From: Calidifontibacter indicus
GTDB taxonomy: Bacteria; Actinomycetota; Actinomycetes; Actinomycetales; Dermatophilaceae
Assembly (NCBI RefSeq): GCF_003386865.1
Contig: NZ_QTUA01000001.1
Span: 3,410,001-3,474,000 of the forward strand
DNA: 64,000 nucleotides
Direction: 5' to 3'
In this document: piece after piece, positions 8,506-18,000 of the stretch
Layout: each line of letters starts with the position of its first letter
Numbering within the stretch: the stretch's first letter is position 1
Position numbers and translations under genes: made by a program
The notes under the pieces: model-generated
The model's database searches: none
What the model saw: the letters and a program-made list of their open reading frames with translations, nothing else
Told to the model about the DNA's origin: nothing

Positions 8506-9261
8506 ATGAGCGAAACCCGTACCGCCATCGTCACCGGATCGGCCCGCGGCATCGGCGCCGCCGTCGCCGAGCGCCTGGCCAAGGACGGCATGCAGGTGGC
8601 CGTCGTCGACCTCGACGAGTCGGCCTGCCAGGGCGTCGTCGACCGCATCACCGAGGCGGGCGGCAAGGCCCTCGCCGTCGGCTGCGACGTGTCGGACGAG
8701 GCGGCCGTGACCGCCGCCGTCGAGCGCATCGCCACCGAGCTCGGCGCGCCGACCGTGCTGGTCAACAACGCCGGCGTGCTGCGCGACAACCTGATCTTCA
8801 AGATGAGCGTCTCCGACTGGGACACCGTCATGAACGTGCACCTGCGCGGCAGCTTCCTGATGACCCGCGCGGCTCAGAAGTACATGACCGAGGCGAAGTT
8901 CGGACGCGTGGTGAACCTGTCGTCGACCTCCGCCCTGGGCAACCGCGGCCAGGTCAACTACTCCGCCGCGAAGGCCGGTCTGCAGGGTTTCACCAAGACC
9001 CTCGCGATCGAGCTGGGCAAGTTCGGTGTCACCGCCAACGCGATCGCCCCGGGCTTCATCGTCACCGACATGACGGCCGCCACGGCCGAGCGCGTCGGCA
9101 TGGACTTCGAGGAGTTCCAGAAGGCCGCCGCCTCGCAGATCCCGGTGGCCCGCGTGGGTCGCCCCGACGACATCGCCGCCGCGGCGTCGTTCTTCTGCAG
9201 CGAGGAAGCTGGCTTCGTCAGCGGCCAGGTGCTGTACGTCGCCGGCGGACCGCAGGACTGA
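8506..9261 (+). CDS. FabG-like short-chain dehydrogenase/reductase
   Basis: A 251-residue NAD(P)-dependent oxidoreductase, similar to 3-oxoacyl-ACP reductase. Visible: the Rossmann glycine motif TGSARGIG (about 10), NNAG (about 88), the catalytic Ser in NLSSTSALGN, and YSAAK (about 152). In context it most likely interconverts 3-hydroxyacyl and 3-oxoacyl thioesters. GAAGGAG lies before the start. The next gene, MaoC, begins 8 bp after its stop. It could also belong to a different branched acyl pathway. Confidence 0.9.
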   Translation: MSETRTAIVTGSARGIGAAVAERLAKDGMQVAVVDLDESACQGVVDRITEAGGKALAVGCDVSDEAAVTAAVERIATELGAPTVLVNNAGVLRDNLIFKMSVSDWDTVMNVHLRGSFLMTRAAQKYMTEAKFGRVVNLSSTSALGNRGQVNYSAAKAGLQGFTKTLAIELGKFGVTANAIAPGFIVTDMTAATAERVGMDFEEFQKAAASQIPVARVGRPDDIAAAASFFCSEEAGFVSGQVLYVAGGPQD

Positions 9262-9269
9262 GGCGAATC

Positions 9270-9722
9270 ATGCGAGTCATCAACGGAGTCGACGAACTGC
9301 GCGCCGCGGTCGGTGAGCACCTCGGGTACAGCTCGTGGCACGAGGTCACCCAGGAGCGCATCGACCAGTTCGCCGAGGCGACCGGTGACCACCAGTGGAT
9401 CCACGTCGATCCGGAGCGGGCGAAGGACGGTCCGTTCGGCAGCACGATCGCGCACGGCTATCTGACCCTGTCGATGGTGCCGATGCTCGTGTGGGAGGTC
9501 TACCGGGTCGACGGCGTGAAGATGGGCGTCAACTACGGCTCCGACAAGGTGCGTTTCCCGACGCCGGTGCCCGTGGGCTCGAAGGTGCGGGCCGGCGTGG
9601 AGCTCACCGCAGTCGACGACATCCCGCTCGGCGTGCAGGTGACCGCGAAGGTCACCGTCGAGATCGAGGGTGTGCAGAAGCCGGCGATGGTCGCCCAGAC
9701 CATCTCGGTCGTCGTGCCCTGA
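9270..9722 (+). CDS. MaoC family (R)-specific enoyl-CoA hydratase
   Basis: A 150-residue hot-dog fold hydratase. The hydratase-2 motif is complete: ATGDHQWIHVDPERAK followed by GPFGSTIAHGYLTL (about residues 37-67), giving the catalytic Asp and His. It would hydrate trans-2-enoyl-CoA, matching the acyl-CoA dehydrogenase and SDR upstream. Last gene of the operon; a strong terminator follows 11 bp after the stop. Confidence 0.9.
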   Translation: MRVINGVDELRAAVGEHLGYSSWHEVTQERIDQFAEATGDHQWIHVDPERAKDGPFGSTIAHGYLTLSMVPMLVWEVYRVDGVKMGVNYGSDKVRFPTPVPVGSKVRAGVELTAVDDIPLGVQVTAKVTVEIEGVQKPAMVAQTISVVVP

Positions 9723-9733
9723 CGACAGACGTT

Positions 9734-9779
9734 CGACGAGGAAGGCCGCATCCCGCCCGGGGTGCGGCCTTCCTCGTCG
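9734..9779. terminator. Strong bidirectional terminator
   Basis: A perfect 17-bp inverted repeat with a 12-base loop, starting CGACGAGGAAGGCC. It lies between the convergent MaoC and serine hydrolase genes. Confidence 0.75.
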
Positions 9780-9780
9780 C

Positions 9781-9833
9781 TACTGGACGTCGCTACCGGA
9801 CGTCGCTGCCGGACGTCACTGCCGACCGTCACT
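9781..9833. repeat. 13-bp tandem repeat, four units
   Basis: Four imperfect units of TACCGGACGTCGC (variants TACTGGACGTCGC, TGCCGGACGTCAC, TGCCGACCGTCAC). They abut and slightly overlap the stop codon of the minus-strand serine hydrolase. Confidence 0.7.
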
Positions 9834-10575
9834 GCAGCGCGTCGCGCAACAGTGCGCGCAGTTCCTGCGCGATCGCCGCGGTGAAGGGCTCGGACGGCGT
9901 CCAGTGGGCCATCGCGCAGTAGTGCACCGTGCGGTCGCCGGTGACGACGGTGCCGACATCGACCCGCACGCCGTCGTCGGAGCCGGTCTTGTTGTGCAGC
10001 AACGGTTTCGAGTCGATGTGCGCGAGCGGATCGAACGCGAGGGCCGACGCGGCGAGCGTCAGGTCGACGTTGAGCCGCATCCACTCGCGCACCTGCGCGG
10101 GCACCTCCCCCGCGTCGAGCAATTGCAGGAAACGAACCAGCGCGGTGGCCGATCCACGGGCGAAGGTCGGCGCGGTGTGCGGGCCGCGGGAGGTGCGGAT
10201 GAGGTCGAGCAGTTCGTACGGCGCGACGCCGAGTGCGTCGGTGTAGGCACGCACCGCGTCGACACCGACCCGGGTGAACAGCACGTTTGTGGCGAGGTTG
10301 TCGCTCACCGCGGCCACCAGCCGGCAGCAGTCGAGCACGCTCAGCGACGGCACGTCGAGGTGCTGCCACAGGCCCGAGTCGGCGACGAATTCCGTCGATT
10401 CGCGGGCGAGTTGTTCCGCCGGGTCGAGCTCGCCGCGGTCGAGCAGGGTTGCGACGTGACCGAGCAGCAGCAGCTTGCCGACCGACGCCACCGGACGCAC
10501 CCGGTCGACATCACCGGTCCGGGCGAGCACACGTCCGGTGCCGTCGACGGCGAGCAGCGTGTAGTCGAGGCTCAT
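9829..10575 (-). CDS. Class A beta-lactamase-fold serine hydrolase
   Basis: A 248-residue protein with the full class A motif set: nucleophile SxxK in ASVGK (about residue 31), SDN in AAVSDNLATN (about 90), and KTG in LLHNKTGSDDG (about 200). No signal peptide is visible, so it is likely cytoplasmic, and a role in antibiotic resistance is not supported. Such proteins in actinobacteria are uncharacterised hydrolases. Its ATG overlaps the pepN stop (ATGA), so the two are co-translated. Confidence 0.78.
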   Translation of the reverse strand: MSLDYTLLAVDGTGRVLARTGDVDRVRPVASVGKLLLLGHVATLLDRGELDPAEQLARESTEFVADSGLWQHLDVPSLSVLDCCRLVAAVSDNLATNVLFTRVGVDAVRAYTDALGVAPYELLDLIRTSRGPHTAPTFARGSATALVRFLQLLDAGEVPAQVREWMRLNVDLTLAASALAFDPLAHIDSKPLLHNKTGSDDGVRVDVGTVVTGDRTVHYCAMAHWTPSEPFTAAIAQELRALLRDALQ

Positions 10576-13055
10576 CCCCCGAAGCGGCGCATCGATGCGA
10601 GCGCCTCGTCGAGGATGGCCGCGCGGTCGACGATCGCGCGGCGCACGTTCGCGGTCATCCGTACGGTGCGCAGCGCCTCCTGGGCCGCCTGCGAGGTGGC
10701 GTCCTCGGTGATCTCGACCGGGAAGGCCTCCAGGGCCACCTTCTGCGAGGCGAACTCACCCTGCCGCTCGGCGAGCGCGGGCAGCACCCGGAAGTACCGC
10801 TCGATGTGCGGGCGCACCAGGTCGGGGTCGGGCGCGACGAAGATGCCCACCGCAATCGCGAGACAGTCGTAGTTGGACAGGCCGGTGTTCTGCTCCAGCT
10901 GGGTCCAGCCCCACTCCTTCGCCTGCTGCGTCGGACGAATCACCTTGGCGGTCAGCGCTTTCTGGCCGCCGGTGAGGGTGCGGTCGTGTGCCGCGAAGGC
11001 ATCGATCGCGGCGTCGTCGACGAGGCCGAGCTCGGCCAGTCGGATGAGCGCCGACCACCGGAAGTCCATGTCGCCGGCGAGCGCCGACGGGATCTGCTCG
11101 TCGGCCACCCAGGCGCGAAGCAATGCCTCGTCGGTGCTGGTCGCGGCCAGCAGCCGGGTCGGGGTGACCACGGCGTCGTCCGAGGCGGCGTCGATGGCCC
11201 GCTGGGCGGTCGCCGCGATACGGGTGACCGCGTCGTCCCGCTCGCCGTAGGGCAGGAACGCGCCGAGGTGCCGCGGCACCAGTCGCGATGTCCAGTGCCG
11301 CAGCGACTCGTTGGTCTCCACCGGGAAGGCCGTCTCGAAGGTCGCCAGCACGGTGCGCGGGTCGACGGTTGCCGTTGCCATGCCGTTGAGCAGCCCCGCC
11401 CACACGACCTGCCGCACCTGCGCATCACCGACCTGCGGGAGTTCCTGCGGCAGTGCCGCCAGGGTCGCCTCGGCGAAGACCGGGATGGTCCAGGTGAGGT
11501 CGGAAGCGTTGGGCACCAACAGGTTCGGGTTCGCCAGGCCGACAAGCGGGGCCTGCTCGGTGCGGTCGCCGCCGAGGGTGAAGACCGGGGTGCGCCACAG
11601 CTCCCGGCCGCCGCTGAAGCCGGCGATGTCGAGCATGTGCGGACGGTCTGCGGGGTGGGCCTCGGGTGTCGTGCGCGACGCCTCGACGACCGCGATCGGG
11701 TCGCCCTCGACGGCGACACAGATCTCGTCGGTGCCCGCACTCTCCAACCAGCCGGTCGACCAGCCCGTGAGGTCGGCGTCGGTGTGGCCGCCGATGGCCT
11801 CGAGGAAGTCGGCGAGGGTGGCGTTGCCGTAGGAGTGGCGGCTCAGGTAGTCACGCACGCCCGCCACGAACGCGTCGTCGCCGACGTAGAGCGCGAGCTG
11901 GCGCAGCGCGGAGCAGCCCTTGGCGTAGGAGATGCCGTCGAAGTTGGTGAGGGCGGAGTCGGTGTCTTCGGCGGCGTTGCCGGCGATCGGGTGGGTCGAC
12001 GGCGCCCGGTCGGCGGCGTAGCCCCAGTTCTTGCGAGCAATGCCGAAGTCGACCCAGGCGTCGTCGAATTCCGTTGCCGCCGAACACGACCGGTGGGCCA
12101 TGTACTCGGCGAACGACTCGTTGAGCCAGAGGTCGTCCCACCACTTCATGCTCACCAGGTCGCCGAACCACATGTGCGCCATCTCGTGCAGGATCGTGTT
12201 GCTGCGCTGCATGATCTCGGCACGCCCCGCGGCCCCGCGGAAGATGTACTGGTCGCGGAAGGTGACACAGCCGGGGTTCTCCATCGCGCCGGCGTTGAAC
12301 TCGGGCACGAAGAACTGGTGGTACTCGCCCCACGGGTAGGCGATGCCGAAGAGGTCTTCGTAGTAGTCGAGCCCCTGTTTGGTGATCTCGAGCATCTGCG
12401 GCGCGTGGCGGCGCAGGTCGGCACCGAGCGACGCGCGGGCGTGCAGCGCCAGCGGGATGCCGCGATGCTCGTCGCGCACCGTCTCGTAGGGCCCCGCACA
12501 GACCGTGAAGAAGTAGGTGGACAGCGGCTTCGTGGTCTCGAATTCCCAACGGCCCGAGTCGGTTTCGCGGGCCGGGCTGTTGCCGGCCACCACCCAGCCG
12601 GACGGCGCGGTGACCGTGAGGTCGTACGGCGCCTTGAGGTCGGGCTGGTCGAAACAGGCGTAGATCTGCGGCGCCGCGTCGAGGAAGGACATGCCGTAGA
12701 CGTAGGCCAGATCGTCGGCCGGGTCGACCGCACGGTGCAGCCCCTGCCCGTCGTGGGTGAACGCTATCGTGGCGACCACCTCGAGTTCGTTGGTGGCCTG
12801 CAACCGGCCCAGCGGGAGCCGTCCGTCGGCCACCTGCGACGGGTGGATCTCGTTGCCGTTCAACCTGATCGAGGCGATCGAGGCCGCCTTGAGGTCGACG
12901 AAGGTCGACGCACCCGGCTCGGCGCAGTCGAACCGCACCACCGTGCGCGAGCCGAACTCGGTGTCGGACACGGTGAGGTCGAGGTCGACGGTGTAGGAGC
13001 CGACCGAGATCAACCGGGCCCGCTCGACCGCTTCCTGCTGCAACAAGATCGCCAT
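10572..13055 (-). CDS. pepN: Aminopeptidase N (M1 zinc metallopeptidase)
   Basis: An 827-residue cytoplasmic enzyme that removes N-terminal residues from peptides. Diagnostic motifs: substrate-binding GAMENPG (about 255), zinc site HEMAHMWFGD (about 288) and third ligand in WLNESFAEYMA (about 311). The C-terminal half matches the ERAP1-like helical domain. Length fits the actinobacterial PepN (about 850). It is followed in overlap by a beta-lactamase-fold hydrolase. Confidence 0.95.
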   Translation of the reverse strand: MAILLQQEAVERARLISVGSYTVDLDLTVSDTEFGSRTVVRFDCAEPGASTFVDLKAASIASIRLNGNEIHPSQVADGRLPLGRLQATNELEVVATIAFTHDGQGLHRAVDPADDLAYVYGMSFLDAAPQIYACFDQPDLKAPYDLTVTAPSGWVVAGNSPARETDSGRWEFETTKPLSTYFFTVCAGPYETVRDEHRGIPLALHARASLGADLRRHAPQMLEITKQGLDYYEDLFGIAYPWGEYHQFFVPEFNAGAMENPGCVTFRDQYIFRGAAGRAEIMQRSNTILHEMAHMWFGDLVSMKWWDDLWLNESFAEYMAHRSCSAATEFDDAWVDFGIARKNWGYAADRAPSTHPIAGNAAEDTDSALTNFDGISYAKGCSALRQLALYVGDDAFVAGVRDYLSRHSYGNATLADFLEAIGGHTDADLTGWSTGWLESAGTDEICVAVEGDPIAVVEASRTTPEAHPADRPHMLDIAGFSGGRELWRTPVFTLGGDRTEQAPLVGLANPNLLVPNASDLTWTIPVFAEATLAALPQELPQVGDAQVRQVVWAGLLNGMATATVDPRTVLATFETAFPVETNESLRHWTSRLVPRHLGAFLPYGERDDAVTRIAATAQRAIDAASDDAVVTPTRLLAATSTDEALLRAWVADEQIPSALAGDMDFRWSALIRLAELGLVDDAAIDAFAAHDRTLTGGQKALTAKVIRPTQQAKEWGWTQLEQNTGLSNYDCLAIAVGIFVAPDPDLVRPHIERYFRVLPALAERQGEFASQKVALEAFPVEITEDATSQAAQEALRTVRMTANVRRAIVDRAAILDEALASMRRFGG

Positions 13056-13111
13056 GCGTCAACTCTGCCAGTTCGGCGGCGAATCACCTAGGCAATCGCG
13101 ACCCGCACAAC

Positions 13112-13151
13112 ACGACGGACGCCGCAGGTGATCACCTGCGGCGTCCGTCGT
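13112..13151. terminator. Perfect 40-bp palindrome, terminator
   Basis: A perfectly symmetrical 40-bp sequence centred on TGATCA with arms starting ACGACGGACGCCGC. It lies 24 bp downstream of the nucleotidase stop and upstream of pepN, both on the minus strand. Most likely the nucleotidase terminator. Confidence 0.7.
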
Positions 13152-13175
13152 TCGGAACGGATGGAACTTGGTAGG

Positions 13176-15419
13176 TCAGCTCAGTCGACGTCCGAGCACC
13201 CACGCACCGGCGAGGAGCATCGCGAACAGCGCGCCGGCACCGGCCAACAGGCCGCCGTTGCCGCCGTTGCCGGCGTTCTGGTCACCGTCGGTGACAACCG
13301 GCGGGCCGGTGACGTCGGTGCTGGTGGTGCTGGTCGCGGTGCCCGTGCTGGTCGGCGAGCTGGTCGGCGAGCTGGTCGGCGAGCTGGTCGGCGACGAGGT
13401 CGGGCTCGACGTCGGCGAAGAGGTCGGCGACGACGTCGGCGGAGAGGTCGGACCGTCACCAGCGGCCACAGTCACCGGCATGGTGACGACGGTGCCGGTC
13501 TGCGCCGCCTTCACGAACAGGTTCTGCGCACCGACGGCCGCGTCGGCCGGGATCCGCACGGTGACGGTCGCGGTCTCGTTGCGGGTCGGGAACGGCGGCG
13601 CGGTGGTGAGCACCTTGGTGACCGGGAACTTGCCCAGCGAGGTCGTGCCGAGGAGGACCTCGACCTCGGTGGTGGTCGGCGAGCCCGCCGAGGTCATGTC
13701 GAGGCCGGAGACCGTGAACGTGACGTCCTTGCCCTGGGTCACCTCGGACGGCTGGTTCTCGACCGCGACGCCGTTCTTGGCGAAGGACGGGCTGGCCGGG
13801 TTGTGCTCACGGATCCACTCCATGAACAGCGACTGGTCGATCAGGCCGGAGTCCTTGATCGTCGACTTCGAGTCGGCGAACGCGGTGAAGTTGTCACCGC
13901 CGGCGACCAGGAAGGAGTTCGACGCCACCGTGTAGGTCTTCGCCGGGTCGAGGGGCTGGCCGCCGATCGTGACCGAGGTGATGTGCGAACCGTCGGCCGC
14001 GTTCGGGTCGTAGGTGTAGGTGACATTGCTGCTCAGGCCGAGCTTGAGGAACGCCCGCGAGCTGCCGGCGGGCTGCCACTGCTGCTCCAGCACCCGCTTG
14101 AACTGCGCTCCGGTGACTTGGGTCGTCTGCACCGTGTTGTTGAACGGCATGATCGCCGCGGCATCGGCGTAGGTTACCGTGCCGTCGGTGCCGTACTTCA
14201 GGTCGGCGCGCACACCACCGGGGTTCATCACGCCGATGTCGACGCCACCGAAGCGGCCCGGCTTGTTGATCGAGTCGACGTACGACTGCGCGATGAGGTT
14301 GGACAGCGTCGACTCACGCAGGCGGTCGTCACGGCTGCCGTCAGCCTTCAGCGCGGTGGTGATGTCGGCGGTGATCTTGCCGATCGCCTGCTTGCCGATG
14401 ACGTCGGCCTGCGCGTTCGCGGAGTCGACGATGCCGGCCGCCGCCTGGTAGCGGGTGTCGGTGGCGCACGCATCGGTCGGCGCGGTCACCGCGCGGTTGC
14501 TGACCGCGTACTGCGTCACCTTCTTCGTGGCCGGGTCGTAGCCGAGCTGCAGCACCCCGAGGTGGGAGGCGTAGAAGTCGGTCTGCACCACCGGGCGGGT
14601 GCCGGTGCCGCCGGGCACCGGGCCGTCCCAGGCGTACAGCTGGTGGGTGTGACCGGTGAAGATCGCGTCGACGTTCGCCGAGGTGTCGGTGACGATGCGG
14701 GCGAAGTCTCCGCCCAACGCCAACTGCGACGCCAGGGTGGCCGAGCCGCCCTCGGTGGCGCCCTCGTGGTATTCGGCGACGACGACGTCGGCCTCTCCGT
14801 TGGCGGGGTTACCGTCCTTCAGCGCGGCGGCGGTGCGGTTGACCGCGGCGACCGGGTCGCCGAACTCCAGGCCGGCGATGCCGTCGGCGGCGACCAGCGA
14901 CGGGACGTCCTTGGTGACGGCGCCCACGACACCCACCTTCACGCCGTTGACGTCGATGATCTTGTACGCCGGCAGTGCCGGGGTCGTGGTGCCGGCGCGG
15001 TAGACGTTGGCGCCGAGGTAGGTCCACTGGGCGCGGCTCTGGATGCGTCCGGTGAGGTCGTTGAAACCCTTGTCGAACTCGTGGTTACCCACTGCGGAAG
15101 CCTGCAGGCCGAGCGCGTTCAGGTAGTCGATCGACGGGGTGTCGTTCTGCGACGCCGACGCGAACGGCGTGCCGCCGACGTTGTCGCCGGCCGACAGGAA
15201 CACCGCTGCGAGTTCCTTCTGCGCCGTGGTCACCGTGCAGGCGAAGTCCTTGGTGAAGTGACCGTGGAAGTCGTTGGTGTTCAGCAGGTTGATCGTTGTG
15301 AGCGAGGGATCGATCGGGCCGTCACCGACATTGGTGGCGGCTCCGGCCGAAGGGGAGGCTGCGAAGGACGCGACGAGTGCGACGGTGGTCGCGGCGCCGA
15401 GCAGACGAGCTGACTGCAT
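13176..15419 (-). CDS. Cell-surface 5'-nucleotidase / UshA-like metallophosphatase
   Basis: A 747-residue exported enzyme. It has a Sec signal (ARLLGAATTVALVASFAASP, cleavage near AGA), then a calcineurin-type domain with NTNDFHGH, LSAGDNVGG, AVGNHEFDKG and FTGHTHQL, and a C-terminal 5'-nucleotidase domain (RVLEQQWQP, DGSHITSV). Near the C terminus are eight PTSS-type repeats forming a wall-spanning Thr/Ser/Pro spacer, then a single membrane helix ending in RR. No LPXTG is present, so anchoring is by the helix. It would hydrolyse extracellular nucleotides. AAGGAG precedes the ATG. Confidence 0.92.
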   Translation of the reverse strand: MQSARLLGAATTVALVASFAASPSAGAATNVGDGPIDPSLTTINLLNTNDFHGHFTKDFACTVTTAQKELAAVFLSAGDNVGGTPFASASQNDTPSIDYLNALGLQASAVGNHEFDKGFNDLTGRIQSRAQWTYLGANVYRAGTTTPALPAYKIIDVNGVKVGVVGAVTKDVPSLVAADGIAGLEFGDPVAAVNRTAAALKDGNPANGEADVVVAEYHEGATEGGSATLASQLALGGDFARIVTDTSANVDAIFTGHTHQLYAWDGPVPGGTGTRPVVQTDFYASHLGVLQLGYDPATKKVTQYAVSNRAVTAPTDACATDTRYQAAAGIVDSANAQADVIGKQAIGKITADITTALKADGSRDDRLRESTLSNLIAQSYVDSINKPGRFGGVDIGVMNPGGVRADLKYGTDGTVTYADAAAIMPFNNTVQTTQVTGAQFKRVLEQQWQPAGSSRAFLKLGLSSNVTYTYDPNAADGSHITSVTIGGQPLDPAKTYTVASNSFLVAGGDNFTAFADSKSTIKDSGLIDQSLFMEWIREHNPASPSFAKNGVAVENQPSEVTQGKDVTFTVSGLDMTSAGSPTTTEVEVLLGTTSLGKFPVTKVLTTAPPFPTRNETATVTVRIPADAAVGAQNLFVKAAQTGTVVTMPVTVAAGDGPTSPPTSSPTSSPTSSPTSSPTSSPTSSPTSSPTSTGTATSTTSTDVTGPPVVTDGDQNAGNGGNGGLLAGAGALFAMLLAGAWVLGRRLS
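13352..13450. repeat. 12-bp coding tandem repeat (PTSS spacer)
   Basis: Repeated GGCGAGCTGGTC-type 12-mers encode the PTSS repeats of the nucleotidase on the minus strand. The first units are identical, later ones diverge, suggesting recent slippage. Confidence 0.75.
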
Positions 15420-15601
15420 GTAAAGCTCCTTGACGGGGTGGGTGGTGGCCGCGGAACGGACACGTGATTCACCCCGGACCCCGGCTCGCAGGTCAGTCTG
15501 CACCTACACACAACCCGGCGTGGCGATCGGGACCGACCGTTCTCCGAAGCGGCACCGAAAGTTCACCGACGAACGGCCGCTGTCCCGTCAAATGAGCGGT
15601 A

Positions 15602-16468
15602 TCAGCCGCGGCGCGCCATCTCCTGCAGTCGGGCGATGCGGTCGGCGGTCGACGGGTGGGTCGACATCATCCGCGAAACATCCTGCGGACGGAACGGGTT
15701 GGCGATCATCATGTGGCTCGCGTTGACCACCCGCGGGGTGGGCGCCAGCGGCGCCCGGGCGACACCGTTCTCCAGCTTGGCCAGCGCCGACGCGAGCGCC
15801 AGCGGGTCGCCGGTGAGCTTCGAACCATCCTCGTCGGCGTCGTATTCGCGGGTGCGGCTGATCGACATCTGGATGAGCATCGCGGCGAACGGCGCGAGGA
15901 AGGCCATCAGCAGCATCGCGAACGGGTTCGGGCGGTCGTCGTTGTTGCTGCCACCACCGAAGCCACCGGTGAACATCATCATCTGTGCGACCGAGGTGAT
16001 GATGCCGGCGAGCGCCGCCGCGATCGAGGAGGTGAGGATGTCGCGGTTGTAGACGTGCATCAACTCGTGGCCGAGCACCCCGCGCAGTTCGCGCTCGTCG
16101 AGCAGTTCGAGGATGCCCTCGGTGCAGCACACCGCGGCATTCTTCGGGTTGCGTCCGGTCGCGAAGGCGTTCGGCGCCTGGGTCGGCGAGATGTACAGAC
16201 GCGGCATGGGCTTGCCTGCGGCAGTGGAGAGTTCGCGCACGATGCGGTACATCGCGGGGGCCTGGATCTCACTGACCGGGTAGGCCTGCATGGCGCGCAG
16301 GGCGAGCTTGTCGCTGTTCCAGTAGCTGTAGAACGTCGTGGCGACACCGATCAGAGCGAAGATCCAGATGTACCGGCCACCGCCGATCAGCGACCCGATA
16401 CCGAGGAGCAACGCCCAGATCGCCCCGAACAGCAAGGCAGTCTTGAGGCCGTTGTAATGCTTGTGCAC
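15602..16468 (-). CDS. htpX: HtpX-family membrane zinc metalloprotease
   Basis: A 288-residue inner-membrane quality-control protease. Two N-terminal helices (LFGAIWALLLGIGSLIGG and RYIWIFALIGVATTFYSY), then the catalytic GHELMHVYNRD (about 140) and the downstream Glu of REYDADEDG (about 215). Start chosen as GTG in VHKHYNGLKT, matching the usual family start MH-HYNGLKT; longer versions have no family similarity. Divergent from the uracil-DNA glycosylase gene. Confidence 0.92.
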   Translation of the reverse strand: MHKHYNGLKTALLFGAIWALLLGIGSLIGGGRYIWIFALIGVATTFYSYWNSDKLALRAMQAYPVSEIQAPAMYRIVRELSTAAGKPMPRLYISPTQAPNAFATGRNPKNAAVCCTEGILELLDERELRGVLGHELMHVYNRDILTSSIAAALAGIITSVAQMMMFTGGFGGGSNNDDRPNPFAMLLMAFLAPFAAMLIQMSISRTREYDADEDGSKLTGDPLALASALAKLENGVARAPLAPTPRVVNASHMMIANPFRPQDVSRMMSTHPSTADRIARLQEMARRG

Positions 16469-16546
16469 GTTCTCATCAACGTCACAGCCGGTGCTCGTGT
16501 TCCGACCCGCGTCGGGCGCCCGCCCGGGCCGCCGTAGGTTTGACCC

Positions 16547-17221
16547 ATGCCCAAACCGCTGGCCGAACTCGTCCATCCAAGTTGGGTCGACTCCCTTTCC
16601 CCCGCCACCGACGCGCTGGCCGCGGCGGGCGCCTACCTGCGCACCGAGTTGGCCGCCGGACGCGGCTACCTCCCGGCCCCGGAGAACGTGCTCCGGGCGT
16701 TCGCGGCGCCGATGGATCAGGTGCGGGTGCTCGTCGTGGGGCAAGACCCCTACCCGACGCCCGGGCACGCCGTCGGGTTGTCGTTCTCGGTGGCACCGGA
16801 GGTGTCGCCGATCCCGCGCAGCCTGACCAACATCTACGCCGAGCTCGAAGCGGACCTCGGCGTGCCGCGTCCGTCGACCGGCGATCTGTCGCCGTGGACC
16901 GAGCGGGGCGTGCTGCTGCTCAACCGGGTGCTGACCGTGCGGTCGGGAGCGCCGGCGAGCCACCGGGGAAAGGGCTGGGAGAGCGTCACCGCGGCCGCGA
17001 TCAGCGGGTTGGTCGCACGCGGCGGGCCGCTGGTGGCGATCCTTTGGGGGCGCGACGCTCGCAACCTCGCCCCACACCTCGGGTCGGTGCCCTACGTCGA
17101 GAGCGCCCACCCCTCACCGTTGTCGGCGCGGTCGGGCTTCTTCGGCTCGCGCCCGTTCAGCCGCACGAACGCCCTGCTCGAGCAGCAGGGCGCCGAGCCC
17201 ATCGATTGGAGACTGCCGTGA
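16547..17221 (+). CDS. ung: Uracil-DNA glycosylase
   Basis: A 224-residue base-excision repair enzyme removing uracil from DNA. Motifs: water-activating [13 protein letters not shown] (about 64-76), [11 protein letters not shown] (about 120) and the DNA-intercalating [18 protein letters not shown] (about 187-204). A TAGGTT hexamer ends 6 bp before the ATG and no ribosome site is visible, so it is probably leaderless. Its stop overlaps the next start (GTGA). Confidence 0.96.
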   Translation: MPKPLAELVHPSWVDSLSPATDALAAAGAYLRTELAAGRGYLPAPENVLRAFAAPMDQVRVLVVGQDPYPTPGHAVGLSFSVAPEVSPIPRSLTNIYAELEADLGVPRPSTGDLSPWTERGVLLLNRVLTVRSGAPASHRGKGWESVTAAAISGLVARGGPLVAILWGRDARNLAPHLGSVPYVESAHPSPLSARSGFFGSRPFSRTNALLEQQGAEPIDWRLP

Positions 17222-18000
17222 CCGAATTCCCCACTGACCTGCGCCGTTACGTCGCGATCGGCGACAGCTTCACCGAGGGGATGGTCGACGAGAACCCGAG
17301 CGACCCGGGCAGTTACGTCGGCTGGGCCGACCGGCTGGCGGCACGACTCGCCGTCGACACCCCCGGCTTCGGTTACGCCAACCTGGCGATCCGCGGACGG
17401 CTGCTCGCCGACATCGTAGGTCCGCAACTCGACGCCGCACTGGCACTCGAACCCGACCTCGTCTCGATCGTCGGCGGCGGCAACGACATCCTGCGGCCGA
17501 AGGCCGACCTCGACGCGATCGCCGACTCGCTGGAGGACGCCGTCGCCCGCCTGCGCGACGCGGGCGTCACCGTGCTCATGGCGACGATGGGCGACCCGGT
17601 CGGTGCGCCGGTGTTGCGCCGGCTGCGGGGACGGATCGCCGTGCACAACGCGAACGTTTTCGGCATCGCACAACGCCAGGGCGCACTGGTCGTCGACCTG
17701 TGGGGGCTGCGTGCGTTGCGGGACGCGCGGATGTGGGGCACCGACCGCATCCACCTGTCGACCGAAGGCCACGAACGAGTTGCCGCGCAGGCCTATTGGG
17801 CCCTCGGCCACCGCGACACCGACCGTGACTGGGCCGAGGAGTTGCCGCCGGCTCCCCCGCTGGGCCGCCGGGAGGCGCTCGCCGGGCACGCCGCGTGGGC
17901 CAAGGAGTACGCCGCGCCGTGGGTGCGGCGCCGGATCCAGGGCACGAGCTCGGGCGACTCGATCAGCGCCAAGCGGCCCGAGGTCGAACCGCTCGACTGA
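17218..18000 (+). CDS. SGNH/GDSL-type hydrolase
   Basis: A 260-residue esterase/lipase-like protein. Block I nucleophile [10 protein letters not shown] (about 14-23), block III GGGNDIL, and block [11 protein letters not shown] carrying the catalytic Asp and His. No signal peptide, so probably cytoplasmic; substrate unknown. It is translationally coupled to ung by a GTGA overlap. The 3' end overlaps the convergent HTTM gene by 38 bp. Confidence 0.9.
   Translation: MTEFPTDLRRYVAIGDSFTEGMVDENPSDPGSYVGWADRLAARLAVDTPGFGYANLAIRGRLLADIVGPQLDAALALEPDLVSIVGGGNDILRPKADLDAIADSLEDAVARLRDAGVTVLMATMGDPVGAPVLRRLRGRIAVHNANVFGIAQRQGALVVDLWGLRALRDARMWGTDRIHLSTEGHERVAAQAYWALGHRDTDRDWAEELPPAPPLGRREALAGHAAWAKEYAAPWVRRRIQGTSSGDSISAKRPEVEPLD

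Noticed and set aside
9829-10575. A beta-lactam resistance gene
   Set aside because: SxxK, SDN and KTG motifs are present, but there is no export signal and it is coupled to pepN, so antibiotic hydrolysis is unlikely to be its role.
10287-13091. A 934-codon open frame opposite pepN
   Set aside because: Arg/Gly/His-rich translation with no domain; pepN on the other strand has all catalytic motifs.
13352-13450. CRISPR-like repeats
   Set aside because: Repeats are contiguous 12-mers in frame inside a gene, without spacers. No CRISPR array or cas gene was seen in the window.
13168-13935. Plus-strand frame with VGELVGELVGEL repeats, resembling a repeat protein
   Set aside because: It is the complement of the DNA repeats that encode the PTSS spacer of the nucleotidase.
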